NCBI GenBank assembly: GCA_963693365.1
Contig: CAVNZM010000007.1
Location: forward strand, 9,982,001-10,046,000
DNA length: 64,000 nucleotides
DNA from: Amoebidium appalachense
Lineage: Eukaryota > Ichthyosporea
Reading direction: 5' to 3'
The notes beneath the pieces were generated by a model that saw only the letters and a list, made by a program, of their open reading frames with translations, was not told where the DNA came from and did not search any database. Made by a program: the position numbers and the translations under genes. Below are positions 1 through 35,801 of this stretch, in pieces; positions within the stretch are counted from its first letter, which is position 1; every line of letters starts with the position of its first letter.

Positions 1-60
1 ACCCCACCCCTCAGAACAACAAAAAAGAAAAAGGAAGAAAAAAAGAAAACATTAATAACA

Positions 61-67
61 CCACACA

Positions 68-121
<54 letters not shown>
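61..121. repeat. (CA)n microsatellite
   Basis: About 60 bp of CA dinucleotides with one interruption near the start. It follows an A-rich stretch at the window edge. No gene is visible around it. Confidence 0.95.
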
Positions 122-123
<2 letters not shown>

Positions 124-469
124 TTGGGCAGACCCCTTGTTACTACTAACCGCGGCCATGGGGGGAAATTCCTTGACTTTATTACGCCGTAGAGCTAAAG
201 GGGCCAGCTCGATCCACACCAACTGAAATTCAAGTAGCGAGAGGCCATATTTATTAAAGCGTGAAAAAAACAATCACCCTTGGAATATTTAGTTGAATGG
301 GTGTAGTCCATAACCCATTATGAAGCGTGAATAACCTTACAGTTAAAGTGTTTCTTGGCCCTATCCACAGAATAGGATACCATATCAGAAAATAGTTCAC
401 TAAAGCAGACCTAGAGACAGCAATACCATGGAATACTGACAATCATCTTATCCTCAAGCTAGACCCGAC

Positions 470-501
470 CCCCCCGGGGGGGGGGGGGGGGGGGGGGGGG
501 G
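470..501. repeat. C-run followed directly by a long G-run
   Basis: A short C run is followed at once by about 26 G. The two halves are self-complementary, and the G part can form a quadruplex. This C-then-G order is rare here; most runs are of a single base. Confidence 0.9.
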
Positions 502-826
502 AGGGGAGAGCTGCGTGACTTCAGCCACGGAGTGGTACAACACTGCAAAGTTAGAATAAAATGCACACATATCAATATCTGCACACTAGTGTCTAACTGC
601 AGTCTCTGCCCGGATATAGCCCCGTCGCCTGCACAGAAAAGAACCGCTGGCAGACCACAGACGAAGGGAAAAATCCAGACCGATGTCTTTTGTACGGCTC
701 GGGTGACATGCACAGCTGAACACTAAAACGGATCTATGCACTTGCCCTAAGGTGCCTGACCGGTGCAGTGCACGAAGAGCATAATCATTTTTTTGCAGAT
801 GGGTGCAAAAGGTGCGCGGGTGGACG

Positions 827-836
827 GTGGTAGTGT

Positions 837-906
<70 letters not shown>

Positions 907-914
907 GGGGGGTT
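827..914. repeat. Compound (GT)n(G)n repeat
   Basis: A GT array runs directly into about 55 G and one interrupted G block. It is the first example in this window of a GT-then-G compound tract; the same order recurs near 1081, 5780, 21718, 28401 and 43083. Confidence 0.95.
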
Positions 915-1054
915 TGCACCTGAAAAGCAGGCTGTAATAGTTAAGGAGAGGCCTCTAATAATGTTGGCTATTATAATCGTAGCCGGCACAGAAAGCTACC
1001 GTCCCAAACATGACTTGAAAATGCAAGAGGCCAGTGCAAAGGAGTCGAGGAGGG

Positions 1055-1453
1055 ATGGGGGGGGAAGGGAGAAGGGTATTTGTGTGTGTGTGGGGGGGAG
1101 GGGGGGGGGGAGGCAGGGGGGGGGGGGGGTGGAGGCGGGGAAGGACATTAAGAACCTGGGAGGGGGGCTGGGGGAGGGCAGGGAGAGGGAGCGACTCTTG
1201 GGGCGGGGGGAGGGAGGGGGGGGAGCGAGAGTGAGCGTGAGCGAGAGCAAGAGAGAGAAAGAGAGAGAGAGAGAGGGAGGGAAGGAGGGAGGGAGGTAGG
1301 GAGGGAGGGAGGGAGGTAGGGAGGGAAGGAGGGAGTGAGGGAGAGAGGGAGGGAGGGGTGGGAGGGAGGGAGGGAGGGAGGGAGGGAGGGAGGGAGGGAG
1401 GGAGGGAGGGAGGGAGGGAGGGAGGGAGGGAGGGAGGGAGGGAGGGAGGGAGG

Positions 1454-1515
<62 letters not shown>

Positions 1516-1520
1516 AGATC
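1055..1520. repeat. G-rich block, (GGGA)n then (GA)n
   Basis: G-rich imperfect sequence leads into roughly 190 bp of GGGA units (about 1262-1459) and then about 60 bp of GA. The whole stretch is purine on the + strand, so it can form triplex or quadruplex structures. Long Gly/Arg/Glu-rich frames across it are repeat translations, not genes. Confidence 0.93.
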
Positions 1521-2122
1521 CTGAACAGACACAGACAGCCAGGGAGGAGGTGGAGTTGTGGCTTTATTGATGGGCGGAAGAGGGGAGGGAGGGGGACGGG
1601 CGGAGCGGGATGGGGGCGGGGAGGTACTTACATGGATGAATTCCCAACACTTCTGCTTGATCTAATCAGCACAGTGCGCGCGGGCTCCCATACAAACAGG
1701 CCGGGCTCTGTTCAGTGGCTTCAACTAAACTTCACTACTGATATCCTTCTACTCGGGCAAAAAATAGGTGGGCGAAACACTAGCAGGCTTAAGGTTCCAC
1801 ATCTTTTCCCAAGGCTTCGCCACATGATGCTATGTTATGACGGAGATCCCAGACAAATAAGTTTTCTCACTTGGATCTATCTCCATGAGTCCCTGTACGC
1901 CTTGTGCACGCCTCGTGGAGCCATTCTCCACTTAGCTACTCAGCCAGTCTTCGGCCGCATACCATCACTACATATGTGAAGTCACGATTTAAGTGGTCGA
2001 GATGGCATGGAACTAAAGCGGACAAGCGGCCTAACCGTTGCATACGACCCGACACTTGTCCGCTCTGGTCTATGAAAGACTTTTCATGATCATGACCGTC
2101 CTGGGGAAGCCTGAGCTAGAGC
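1521..2122. other. No gene recognised
   Basis: Mixed-composition sequence with scattered stops. A + strand frame continues from the GA array to about 1979, but it has no recognisable domain and no initiator of its own outside the repeat. I see no confirmed feature here. Confidence 0.5.
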
Positions 2123-2167
2123 TATAAATAGATCGATCGTTACAGCTTTCAATCAATCAAAGCCATG
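2123..2167 (+). promoter_or_regulatory. Possible TATA promoter with downstream ATG
   Basis: TATAAATAG at 2123-2131 is a near-perfect TATA box. An ATG lies about 35 bp downstream at 2165 and opens only a 38-codon frame. It could start a 5' leader exon of the acetyltransferase gene whose coding sequence begins at 3115, since an acceptor-like CCTACAG lies just before that ATG. The link is inference; no transcript evidence is available. Confidence 0.35.
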
Positions 2168-2281
2168 GACCTTGCACAGCATAGCCATATTTGGACAAAA
2201 CCGCCAAGGCGCGAGAATCAAAAAGGTCCAGGATACCTTGTGGTCAGCGGCTGCAATCAAGCTATCAAAGGGAACTTATAA

Positions 2282-3113
2282 ATTTCGTTCACTTTTGGGC
2301 CTGCATTTTCTTGGTCGTGAAAGGTTAGCTAGCTGAGTCTTACTAATATGTGCTCTTGTTAATGATAATATGCACAAGAAAGAGTAGATATAACTAGTTT
2401 TGTTCGGTAACTGCACCCATCGTAACTCTAAGACTTGGAAATTGATCTTTCGTGGCCCTACCACTGCCGTGGTTCAGAAGTTGGTAACGAGCACATGTAT
2501 CCACATCACCCAATCCTCCAAATGCGTATAATGTTTTCATGGAAGCTACACGCTGCTTGATGATACTTTCTTCGTTCATTATAGTGCAATCTACAGACAA
2601 ATACACCAGCCCTGCAGCAGTGTCAGAATTCGCTGTGCTCAATACCTGAGCTGTCAAGCAAAATTGCGGATTTATTCCACAAAGCCATATCAAGTCCTTG
2701 TTTAATATATGGAGCTTGCTTTCTTAGCAGATGTCCAAATCATCAACGGCTTGACAGGGGCTGAACCGTCGGTGAACTCTTGAGCTGTGCAGACCTGGCT
2801 TTGAAGGTATGCTGTATTCTAGCAAGTGGCAGTTTGATTCATCAAAAACTCCTGTTGATACAGGATCCTTCTTAATGTAGCCATTTGGTTCCTTTGGAGC
2901 ACCACGTCAAATTTCTACGATCCCAAACGTGGAAACTGTCATGAATCGCATTTGGTTGCATCAATTGCTAGGCTCTCAGAACTTTATACTGCACAACGCA
3001 ATGGAACAACGCAAAATCTCAGAATCTTTCACTCTCCAGGCCAGTTCCCGGTTCTACTGACCTGGTTACCTTCCTTGTACGAATTAGCGAGACACTTACT
3101 CCACTTCCTACAG
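2282..3113. other. Probable 5' leader intron or intergenic DNA
   Basis: About 830 bp without a recognisable gene. A 99-residue open frame on the minus strand (2394-2693) matches no family I know. The segment ends with CTTCCTACAG at 3104-3113, a good 3' splice site one base before the ATG of the next gene. Confidence 0.4.
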
Positions 3114-3114
3114 G

Positions 3115-10738
<7,624 letters not shown>

Positions 10739-11431
10739 ACATTGAAAAAAAACGCGCGCTTTATGGACGCATTTCGTGTCTTCAGATGTTGTTTGAGCAG
10801 AGCACACACTATCAGACACAGTACTAGCATTTGCTTGTCCCTTCGTTATTTTGTGTTTGTGTGATGTGTTGGCTTAGAAGCATCTGTTTTTTCTCGTTAG
10901 GAGATCATTTGTCTGTTCCCGTTTTTGTCTATCTCATCTTCACTTTCTACTTTCCCTAAGTTGCGTGGTACATACGCTTGGGCTTTCATGCGGCACACAG
11001 CAAATTTGAGGTAGCCACACCAAATGATTCATATGCCCAGTCGAACCTTCTTAGTTTTTCCCAATAGAACTCAAAATTATGTATTCACCACCAGATGGCA
11101 AAAAAAAAAATTAATACCAACCGATACACTGCTTAGCGTAGTGTATGATAGCAGGATGTTTTCACCTTGTTTCTTTGTTGTATGGCTAGAGGTATATCCG
11201 TTTAACGGCATCCAAACAAACTGCGAACTGGCAGTGCACCAAAGTATTAACTGCAGTCACATAGATTTGAGAATTCTGCTCACACCTGAAGGGCTACAGC
11301 AGCACTCATGCCATATGGCGGTATATAATGTTGCAATAAATACTATCAAATAAGGCCATCTGAATGGTATTCCTGTGGAGTGACTACTGTATGTAATCAA
11401 AACTGCCTCCCTCCCCCTCCCCCTTCCGGCC

Positions 11432-11482
<51 letters not shown>

Positions 11483-12447
11483 TTCCCCCCCCCCTCTCCC
11501 CTCCCACCCCCTCCCTCCACAAAAAAAAAGGGGGAGGGGGAGGGGGGGCGTCGAGGGGCGGGGGATGCATAGGAGCAACTTTGTACATTTACCCCCGAGC
11601 CCAAAAACCCAGGCAGATGAACGTCCGGGTCGACCGGCCGCGGGGCCTGGCTTGGGCCTGGCACCAACATCAGCATTGATGACGGTGCCCTCTCGAAGGG
11701 ACACGAGAGTCTCACGATCAGCCCGATTTATATACCAGACCTTTCTTATAGGTAAGCCAATCAAAAGCTGCTAAATGGGTCACTCATGTCCCCCAATACC
11801 TCAGACCAAATTGCGTTTACATGTTATCTTGCATATAATAAATAATTTTACTAGTGTTGACTGAACCAAGTTGAGAGGACTGTAAAACGATACATGCGCC
11901 AGAGCATAGTGTTTTTTGTAAAGAGAAAGATAATCTTCAGATTGAAACCCAAATTTGGTCTCTATTCTATCTTCCAATCGCTTGAAAGTCATCCTGCAAG
12001 CATGCTCAAAAATTAGATTTAGACAGAATATCCATCTTGCCAGGCTAGATTTCACCAATCAAACTGTCCAATGCATTCCAGCCAATCATCAACCGGGGCC
12101 CAAAATCTTCAAAGCAGAGAACGCGTACGTTGAAAGAGTGCAAGAGAAAAAAAGACAGACAGTTCGTTAAATTCAGGCAGGTGGATAGAGTAGGGTCTTA
12201 AATTGCATGGGGCCATGTTGTAGTTAGGTCTACAAACACCATCTTTTTTTTGTGCAGTTGGTGAGAAAGGTTGGAGAATATTCGGTGAATTTGCACCTTT
12301 GTCTCATCCGCGCGCCTGCAACTCAATGTACCTAAACCCTTTTGGGGGTTTACGCTGTTTACTCGAGGCAAAGAAACCCTTTTCGTCAATCCTAGAATCT
12401 CATAAGCAACACCCTGTGACCAGTGTAAATCCAGCGAACACGCGAAA
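10739..12447. other. Intergenic region with poly-C tract and CCAAT cluster
   Basis: About 1.7 kb between the acetyltransferase stop and the start of the transporter gene. It contains a long C-rich tract (about 11431-11519) followed by an A-run and G-rich sequence. No AATAAA is evident close to the upstream stop. Confidence 0.7.
12055..12086 (+). promoter_or_regulatory. Cluster of three CCAAT boxes
   Basis: CCAAT occurs at 12055, 12068 and 12082, all on the + strand within 32 bp and about 360 bp upstream of the transporter ATG at 12448. A fourth lies near 11757. Spacing and orientation suggest promoter elements of that gene; this is inference. Confidence 0.4.
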
Positions 12448-28574
<16,127 letters not shown>

Positions 28575-28646
28575 CTCCACTCTGGAGCCTATACACTATC
28601 CTCCCCAGCTCCCTCTCTTCCCCGCCACCGCCACCACCCATCCACC

Positions 28647-28812
<166 letters not shown>

Positions 28813-30452
28813 CCTCCTGCTATTGCGACATACTGCACCACATGCTACATCCTTTCTCACACATCACGAAACCGATTGCCGCACAGGAAAACAAGACACC
28901 TTTTGGCTCACTCAGGTGCACATGAAGCACACACCAACTCTCACTCAGTCAACCACCCCACCTTGTGTGACGCGGGCACACCTGTAAGTTTGCATGAATG
29001 TACCAAGACGATCCACGTTAGGCCGGAAGCACACAAAACGGTCATGTAGTTTTTGCTATCTTATCCTGCATGGTTTTCTTCCTTATAAACCCCGTGAATG
29101 AATGTCAATAGTTCCTTAAAATTGTTGCCAGTTTTGAAAACTAGCTATAGGCTAGGCTGTACCCGGCTGCCTTTAAATATGGGTCTTGTTTCTGTGTTTG
29201 GAGTGGTATGTGTGCTCGTCGTTCTTGCAAGTATGTGTGTACAATTCCGTAGCCAGCATATCCCTAACTTGCACCACAATAAGTGAGTCGTGCAATGTAG
29301 GTGTATATATCTAGGCGCCGAGCTGCGGCAGTAGTGATATTCATATAATGAATGGTTAAAGGAGTACCGTGACGGTGGTAGCACTGGTTGGCCAAGGAAC
29401 CACTCTGGCACGTAAGTTGTTATCAAAATCACTTGCACATGCATATGTCACCCATTATGTATGTATGACAAATATGTAATGCCCGGGAGGGGCCCTTACA
29501 TGCGTCGTTAGACTGCACGTAAGTTGTGTATTAATATCAATATCTTAGCAACGGCACCGATGTTTTGGCCGACAAAGCCGATGCAGAGTGCGGTGTGGTA
29601 AGCAAGCCACATTTACCCCCCGGCAGTACTTCGTGAAGTTACGGCGGTGTTCTGGAACGACCCTTCCTTCTCAGACTCAATAAACAGACGATTCTCCCTC
29701 GAGCTCAGCAAAAGTTCAAAACGTAGACGAAAAAACCAACTGGCTAGTCTATCCACTGTTTAGCCACTATGGATGGCTGAGTGCATTGTGTCCCGGTGTA
29801 ATAGCGACCAAGTGCTTGTGTATCTGTGTGCATCCGTGATATTATGTTTGTCCGGATCCTGCTCTGGGCCAGGCTCAAATTAGGTTTACATGTTTGTGTG
29901 TATATGTGGTGATTCAGGGGGGACAAGCGGCTTGAGATGGGTGGGGGGGTGTTTTGAACATATTGCCAATCGATCAACAGAGGATCCGATATGGCCAAAT
30001 ATTAGGTGGGCAAGCAGTCTACGTGGCCCTCGGAATCATGTGAATGGAATCCGTGTAGTTTCCTTTGTGCCCTGGGCCTGATACGTATGGGTTGCAACAT
30101 ATGCAAATGCATGTCAGTGCATGTCTTTTGGTTTGCAACATATTCGTTCATATGGTTTGCATGTCTTTTGTCGTGGTGTTGACTCGGTATGCACTTATAG
30201 TCACCATGGTGTGTGTGCAGTAAGGTGGACCTCGTATGGGTGTCTTATATTAACGTAGCGTGGTAGACGACACGAGGGGACACAACAGGGATGATGATTA
30301 AAAGTGTCGTGAACAGGGGAATGCATTTGTTATCGTGAACAGGGGAATGCATTTGTTAAAGCTGTATGGTGTATGTGGGTGGGTGGCCGGTATGTTTGTG
30401 TGTGCGGGTGGGTGGGGAGAGGGAGGGGGGAGAGGAGGGAGGGCAGGGGAGG

Positions 30453-30487
<35 letters not shown>

Positions 30488-30788
30488 AGAAAATGTGGGA
30501 CTCGTTATTTCATTCAATGGGATACTTCGTATTGAAACAGTGACAGACGTGTAAAAAAAGGTGTTGAACAGTCTCTTCGCTTGGTATCATATATATATGA
30601 TGTTGGCCAACTACCTTGCGGTAGAGCAACGAAACGTTGCCCCCTTTAAACATCAATCTGAACGTTGTGTACCAAGTTTAACAGTATCTAACGGTCTGAT
30701 TGGATCATCGCTAATATATAGTTAAAATATCTAATCATTGAGCCATTATTATAATGAATTTAGGGCACCCAGTGCTCACTACCATATC
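28813..30788. other. Intergenic DNA, no gene recognised
   Basis: About 2 kb between the transporter and the 3' end of the first aquaporin gene (convergent genes). It holds a 26-bp tandem repeat, a G-run of about 27 (30457-30485) and otherwise unremarkable sequence. Confidence 0.7.
30307..30358. repeat. 26-bp perfect tandem duplication
   Basis: Two identical copies (30307-30332 and 30333-30358) of a unit with GAACAGGGGAATGCATTTG. Confidence 0.93.
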
Positions 30789-32002
30789 TCACACATCCAC
30801 GCTACTGCCACGTTCTGCCCCGTGGTGCTTGATCATTTTGCCCATCTCCTCATCGGGTGCCTGGCCCTCGCCGTCTTCAGCCACTGTTTGCACCTTCATG
30901 GCCGTGTTGGCCCCAGTGTCCTTGATGTCGGCCACAGCACTCTCCTCCTCGTCAACAAGGAACCGGGCAGGCACATAGTGGAAGGCTGCACCCAGGGGCC
31001 CACCGAGCATGGGACCGAAGAAGAAGATCTGTAAAGGGGCAGGGTAAGTGTTTCGGCCCCTAAAAGGTTGAAACTACTAGTTCCTGGTGTTGGATATAGG
31101 CGAGGGTAAGGTTTACACAAGAACTGATATGTGGGAAGTTGTGTGCAATAACGATATCACCATGGGGGAAATCTCGGAGATTTTATGCCCACGCAGTGAA
31201 TAGTGTGTGGGAAGTTGTGTGCAATGACGATCTCACGATGGGGGGGATCTCGGAGTTTTTATGCCCACGCAGTGAACAGTGGTAAACTCACCCAGTAGTT
31301 GGTCCAGTCTCCAGTGATGAGTGCCGGGCCGAAGCTGCGTGCCGGGTTGATGCCGCAGTTTGTCACGGGGATGAGCACCAGATGTGCAAGCAGCACGGAG
31401 AAGCCAATGGCCAGGGGTGCCATGTATGGAGCACGGCCGTGGGGCTCGTTGGCCTTGGGGTCGACGGCCATGGCAAACACGGTGTACGTGAGAATGGCCG
31501 TGCCAAACACCTCCAGGAAGAAGCCTTGTGCGGTGCTGACGTCACCAGCAAGCGCATTGAGGGCGAAGTTGCCGTGGCGCTGGTCGGGGTACAGGCCCTT
31601 CACCAGTGCTGTGCCGACAGTAGCACCCAGGAACTGAGAAATGATGAAGAGAATGCCCTTGAAGAAGTTGTGCTTGCCAAAGGTCACAAGGGCGCAGGTC
31701 ACGGCGGGGTTGAGGTGGCCGCCGCTGGTGGGGCCAGTGTTGTAGACCAGCACGGCAATGGAGATACCAAACGTGAAGGCGTAGACATACTTGTCGGCCT
31801 CGGACACGCGGAAGAAGCTTGGCGCTTGGGAGTTTGTGTTTGCGTTGGAATACATCGTCTGGTAGCCAGGCATCAGAACCGTGGAAGACACAACGGTACC
31901 AATGGTGATGAGTAGGAAAAACATCATGCCGACAAACTCGGCGACCAGCGCGCGCAGAAAGCGCCGCGACGTAAGGTCGCTGGGAACGCTGAAGTCAACC
32001 AT
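30789..32002 (-). CDS. Aquaporin (water-channel type MIP), paralogue A
   Basis: Integral membrane channel of the major intrinsic protein family, 316 aa. Two exons: 32002-31292 (237 codons) and 31028-30789, joined in phase 0 across a 263-bp GT-AG intron. Both pore motifs are present: NPA at residues 98-100 and NPA at 219-221, followed by Arg222. The selectivity filter reads F78, H207, C216, R222, the set of classical water-specific aquaporins; C216 is the usual mercury-sensitive position. The second exon encodes the last membrane helix (FFFGPMLGGPLGAAFHY) and a charged cytoplasmic tail ending in SVDV, which could be a PDZ ligand (speculative). The start was chosen at the Met before VDFSVP, shared with paralogue B. 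A glycerol-type pore is unlikely given His207. Confidence 0.95.
31131..31282. repeat. 76-bp tandem duplication in aquaporin A intron
   Basis: Two copies with about a 76-bp period (31131-31206 and 31207-31282) and a few mismatches; each contains TTTATGCCCACGCAGTGAA. They take up more than half of the 263-bp intron and reach almost to its donor. Confidence 0.88.
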
Positions 32003-32807
32003 TCTTAGTTTCTTCTTCGAAACCCGTACAGTGCAGCGGTGTTACAAGTTCACAACTGGCGCCAAACCCACCACCAGGCAGACTGTGGTTGCTCAAGATT
32101 GTGTTATTTGCCTTTGTCATCGCTTTTATTGCAATGGAATCTGCATGGGTCAGATCTAACCACCGAATGTGCTTCTATCCAATCAAATCTGCGCTTTTGG
32201 GTTTAAAAAAGCATTACCTGCATACCTAGAAGAATACCAAGTTTATCCACGTTGAACTTCAGCAGATTGTCAAATTGTCATCCACAAACAAATAGCATAT
32301 GCTTGCACTTGGTCTGAATATGCCAGGGACTAATAGCTCCTCTTTCCAAAAAATATATGCTCTGCCGTTCTAGTTGTGATGGTAACAATCCATAGTCTGC
32401 CTTACATGTAATATAAGTGCACAGTAATGCTCACTTCTCATTGGTTACCTGAGTCCGATTCCCCCGAACCTCGCGATTTGACCCCCACATATTCTGATCT
32501 CAGACAGAGATTCCCGCCAGGGCCTATGGCAAGCGGGAGCCGGGGAGCTTTTACAGTTGTCAGGCTGTTGTTGTCGAAATTGATTACGTAGGTACACGGT
32601 ATATATGATGGAGCAACGAAATTTCGAATTTGCATGCGCACGCGCATTCGAGCGCATGCGTATAGCTGAATGTTGATCCACCGTATCTCCGGCCTCACTC
32701 ACTGCCGCAAATCCGAATGATTCCGATCGATCGATCATAATTGCTCGAGCCGGGCTCCCGCCCCCCGGAGGAGGAGGAGGAGGAGGAGGAGGAGGGGGGG
32801 GGGGGAA

Positions 32808-32847
<40 letters not shown>

Positions 32848-34343
32848 AGAAACACTCCGGTGCTCGAGCCCCAACAGGCTGTCAGTGACCGGCACCGGCT
32901 CTGAAATGATGCATGGCCACCGACATAATGAAATTTGTAGGGTACACTCGACACCCCCAAAATAGTGAAGGGTTGGGGAGATATTCATGGGTGCAGGCCG
33001 CCAACCAATAGCCTGCCCTCTTCGGGTTTACTGCCTAAGCTAGTGGTACGTGCACGTGGGACTAAGGAACAAGAGGGAAAAAGTGGAACGAGGCACTTAG
33101 TGTGAGGGACGGAGTGGGAGGGACGGTGACGGGACTCACACAGAGCTGCCAAGAGTTTGTATTGGGCCTGTGCTTGTGAGCGATGGCCAATCTGGCTGCC
33201 GTGAGCCGGGGCCTATACCCCAGTGCGGGCGAGGTCACGTAATCTCGCTCGGGCATTACAAAATGCCATTATTCTCCTCCTTTTATCTGTTGTGCACATT
33301 ATCATTGATACATATCAGTTTACTCGGATAACAACGATGGCGCTATGTGCTATATATAGTTGCAGCGCCTTGGGCCATACTCAATACTCATGTGGTATGA
33401 CATATGGCCAGAGTGTATGAAAGGCCTCTGTTCACGAGGAAAGTGACTGTTTTTGTAGGTGCCGTGCGCCCGTCACTGCCTGACCGTGGCCCGTGGCCGT
33501 GGGGCATAATTGCGCTTGCCTGGGGGTGTTGACTGGCTGGGGGTGTTGACTGGCTGATCACGTGGGGCTTCCACGGCCTGACGTCGACGGAAGTTAAGCA
33601 GCTAAGACATAAGAGCGAAGACTACGGTCAGCTGCTGCAGCTCAGAATGGGCCTGCCCTGAGTTCGAGACTCATGACTGAGTCATGAGTATCCAGCGTTC
33701 ACGTGCAGCACGGTACTGAGATTTACGATAGACCGGTCGACTCGCATTTGTATTCAGCACCTACTGTTGACCACCACCTCTGCATGCGGTTGTATTTTGA
33801 CTGTACTGACGCCCTCGGAACTGCAGCTATTGCAACCCCTTAAAATTTGGCAACCCAGCATCATTTGATTCATAAGATTGGGCTGGTTAACAATATCAAT
33901 TAGTTAGCTACTGAGCCACACGCGTCGCCCCAGTGACCCGACTCATCGTGTAATCGGTTTCTGGTGTCTAATGCTCGTATGTGTAATATGTGTGGGGGGC
34001 GGTTTACTCGCGGCTGCATATCTATCAATAAGTGCAACCTGTTAGCTAACGTATTAGAACCGGAGGTTATATATATTATTGGCGGTTTTATTCTCTTTTC
34101 TTCCTCTCTTCCTCAATATATCCGTTTTAAGATGACTATCCTAGATCACCTTATTAATGCTGCACAGTATGATATTGTGATCCGGTGCCTTAACTTTCTT
34201 TCGGAGCTACCGATGCTAGCCTCTGCTTACCCATAATATGTAATAGGGGTGTCATATACTACGATGGCGCTCATTGTTGCCTAGCATGTACATATGTCAC
34301 TGGCTGCATTTGATTGGCTGCGCTGGAAAACGCAGTAGGCCGT
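32003..34343. other. Spacer between the aquaporin genes, upstream part
   Basis: Aquaporin A's promoter should lie just above 32002 on the minus strand; a CCAAT motif occurs on the + strand near 32180 but no clear TATA. GAG triplets and about 55 G with one AA break lie at 32769-32847. No gene is recognised in 32.9-34.3 kb. Confidence 0.6.
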
Positions 34344-34397
34344 CGAATGTGGCTGGGCCTCCGGCAGTGTCCACGCAATAAAAAGTGTGTAAACCCA
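34344..34397 (-). repeat. Orphan copy of aquaporin B 5' element
   Basis: A 37-bp block (34344-34380), plus AGTGTGTAAACCC after three extra A, is identical to the sequence just upstream of the aquaporin B start (36974-37023). No aquaporin reading frame lies next to this copy. Confidence 0.85.
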
Positions 34398-34586
34398 ATA
34401 TATACCAGAGCCATGAACCGGGGTTTACCCGGGTGCACGAGCGACTCAGACTAGGGCCTTATGAAAATATCCCGGGTTGCACGTATTTCATAATAATTAC
34501 GTAGAGCGTGTTAACTGACGCCAAATCTAAAATGCAGATTGCATATCATTCTTGTTTGTTGCTGTTGTTTAGATTTTTGGGGAAGT

Positions 34587-34699
34587 GGGGCCGGGGGGGG
34601 GGGGGGGGAGAGGTGGTGGTGGTTGGCGCGGGGGGAGAGGGGGAGGGGAGGAGGGGGGGCACGTGCAGGGTGTTCGGACACCGAAAGCAGATTGTGTAG

Positions 34700-34754
<55 letters not shown>

Positions 34755-34763
34755 GGGGGGAGG
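34587..34763. repeat. G-rich block and poly-T/poly-G tract
   Basis: Interrupted G-runs, then about 29 T (34704-34732) followed by about 27 G (34733-34760). A further G-run lies at about 34886-34908. Confidence 0.93.
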
Positions 34764-35270
34764 CGACCACAAACTTTACGGTTAGCTTGTACGCTTACGG
34801 CAACTAATCACTCCACAGGACTTGGGCAAGCAGGGAGTAATGAGCAGACTGAATGTCCGGGTGTTTGTCTGCGCCTGTTGGGTGGCAAGGGGGAGGGGGG
34901 GGGGGGGGAACTGAGGTGGGGTATGCAGCCAAGAATATTCGGGAAGGCAATACGGTGGCCGACGTCAAAAAAAGAGGCTCTGATTTAATGCCAAATCGAT
35001 GCCAAATTTAAAGGGGCAGATCTGCACTGTCATTGCTACTTATGGCAAACCAGTTGGTTTTAAATGTCCCATGCCTGGGTGTGGCTGCCGAAACCATGTC
35101 GTGCAATGTGCATAATGCTGGCCCAGGGCCCGACTGATCACTCTACGTACACAGAAGCCTGTGAGAGGGCCAACACGAATATAACTATGTACTCGGGATG
35201 TGATTTAAAACCATGATTATGTTCATTGTAAACTAAATACGCTAAAATCAAAATTTGCCAACTAAAACGC

Positions 35271-35768
35271 TCACACATCCACGCTGCCGTTGCGTTCGTG
35301 GGGATTGCCGTCGTCATTCTTCTTCATCTGGTGGCTGCTCTCACCCTGGCCCTGCTCCACGTCCGGCTGCTCCACTGTTTGCACCTTCATGGCGTTGACA
35401 GCAACATGCTTGATGTCGGCCACGGCACCCTCCTCCTCGTCAACAAGGAACCGGGCAGGCAGGTAGTGGAAGGCTGCACCCATGGGCCCACCGAGCATGG
35501 GGCCGAAGAAGAAGATCTGTACAGGGAGGAGGGGTTAGAAAGACCACACTACAACGATTACATGCCGTGCAGCATGGACAACATAATGCACGTTATAAGT
35601 AAACCCCATCCTTGAAAAGGAGGGGAGGAGGGGAGAGGGGGGGGTGCAGTTTACATGACTATTTGTTACGTGGTCAAAAATATCCACTGTCCCGCCAGCT
35701 TTCGCGGAGGGGGCGCCGCCGCAAGAAGGAGAAAAGGGGGTTGGGGGTTGGGGGGTTGCGGGAGGGTG

Positions 35769-35801
<33 letters not shown>

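Noticed and set aside
2394-2693. 99-codon minus-strand frame
   Set aside because: It looks moderately coding but has no recognisable domain, promoter or partner exons, and it lies in the probable leader intron of the acetyltransferase gene.
33575-33610. GGAAGTTAAGC, similar to a conserved 5S rRNA segment
   Set aside because: Only about 11 bases match. The rest of a 5S gene, its paired helices and a terminator are absent.
33640-33690. GAGTTCGAGACTC, resembling a tRNA B box
   Set aside because: No A box at the right distance, no acceptor stem and no anticodon arm.
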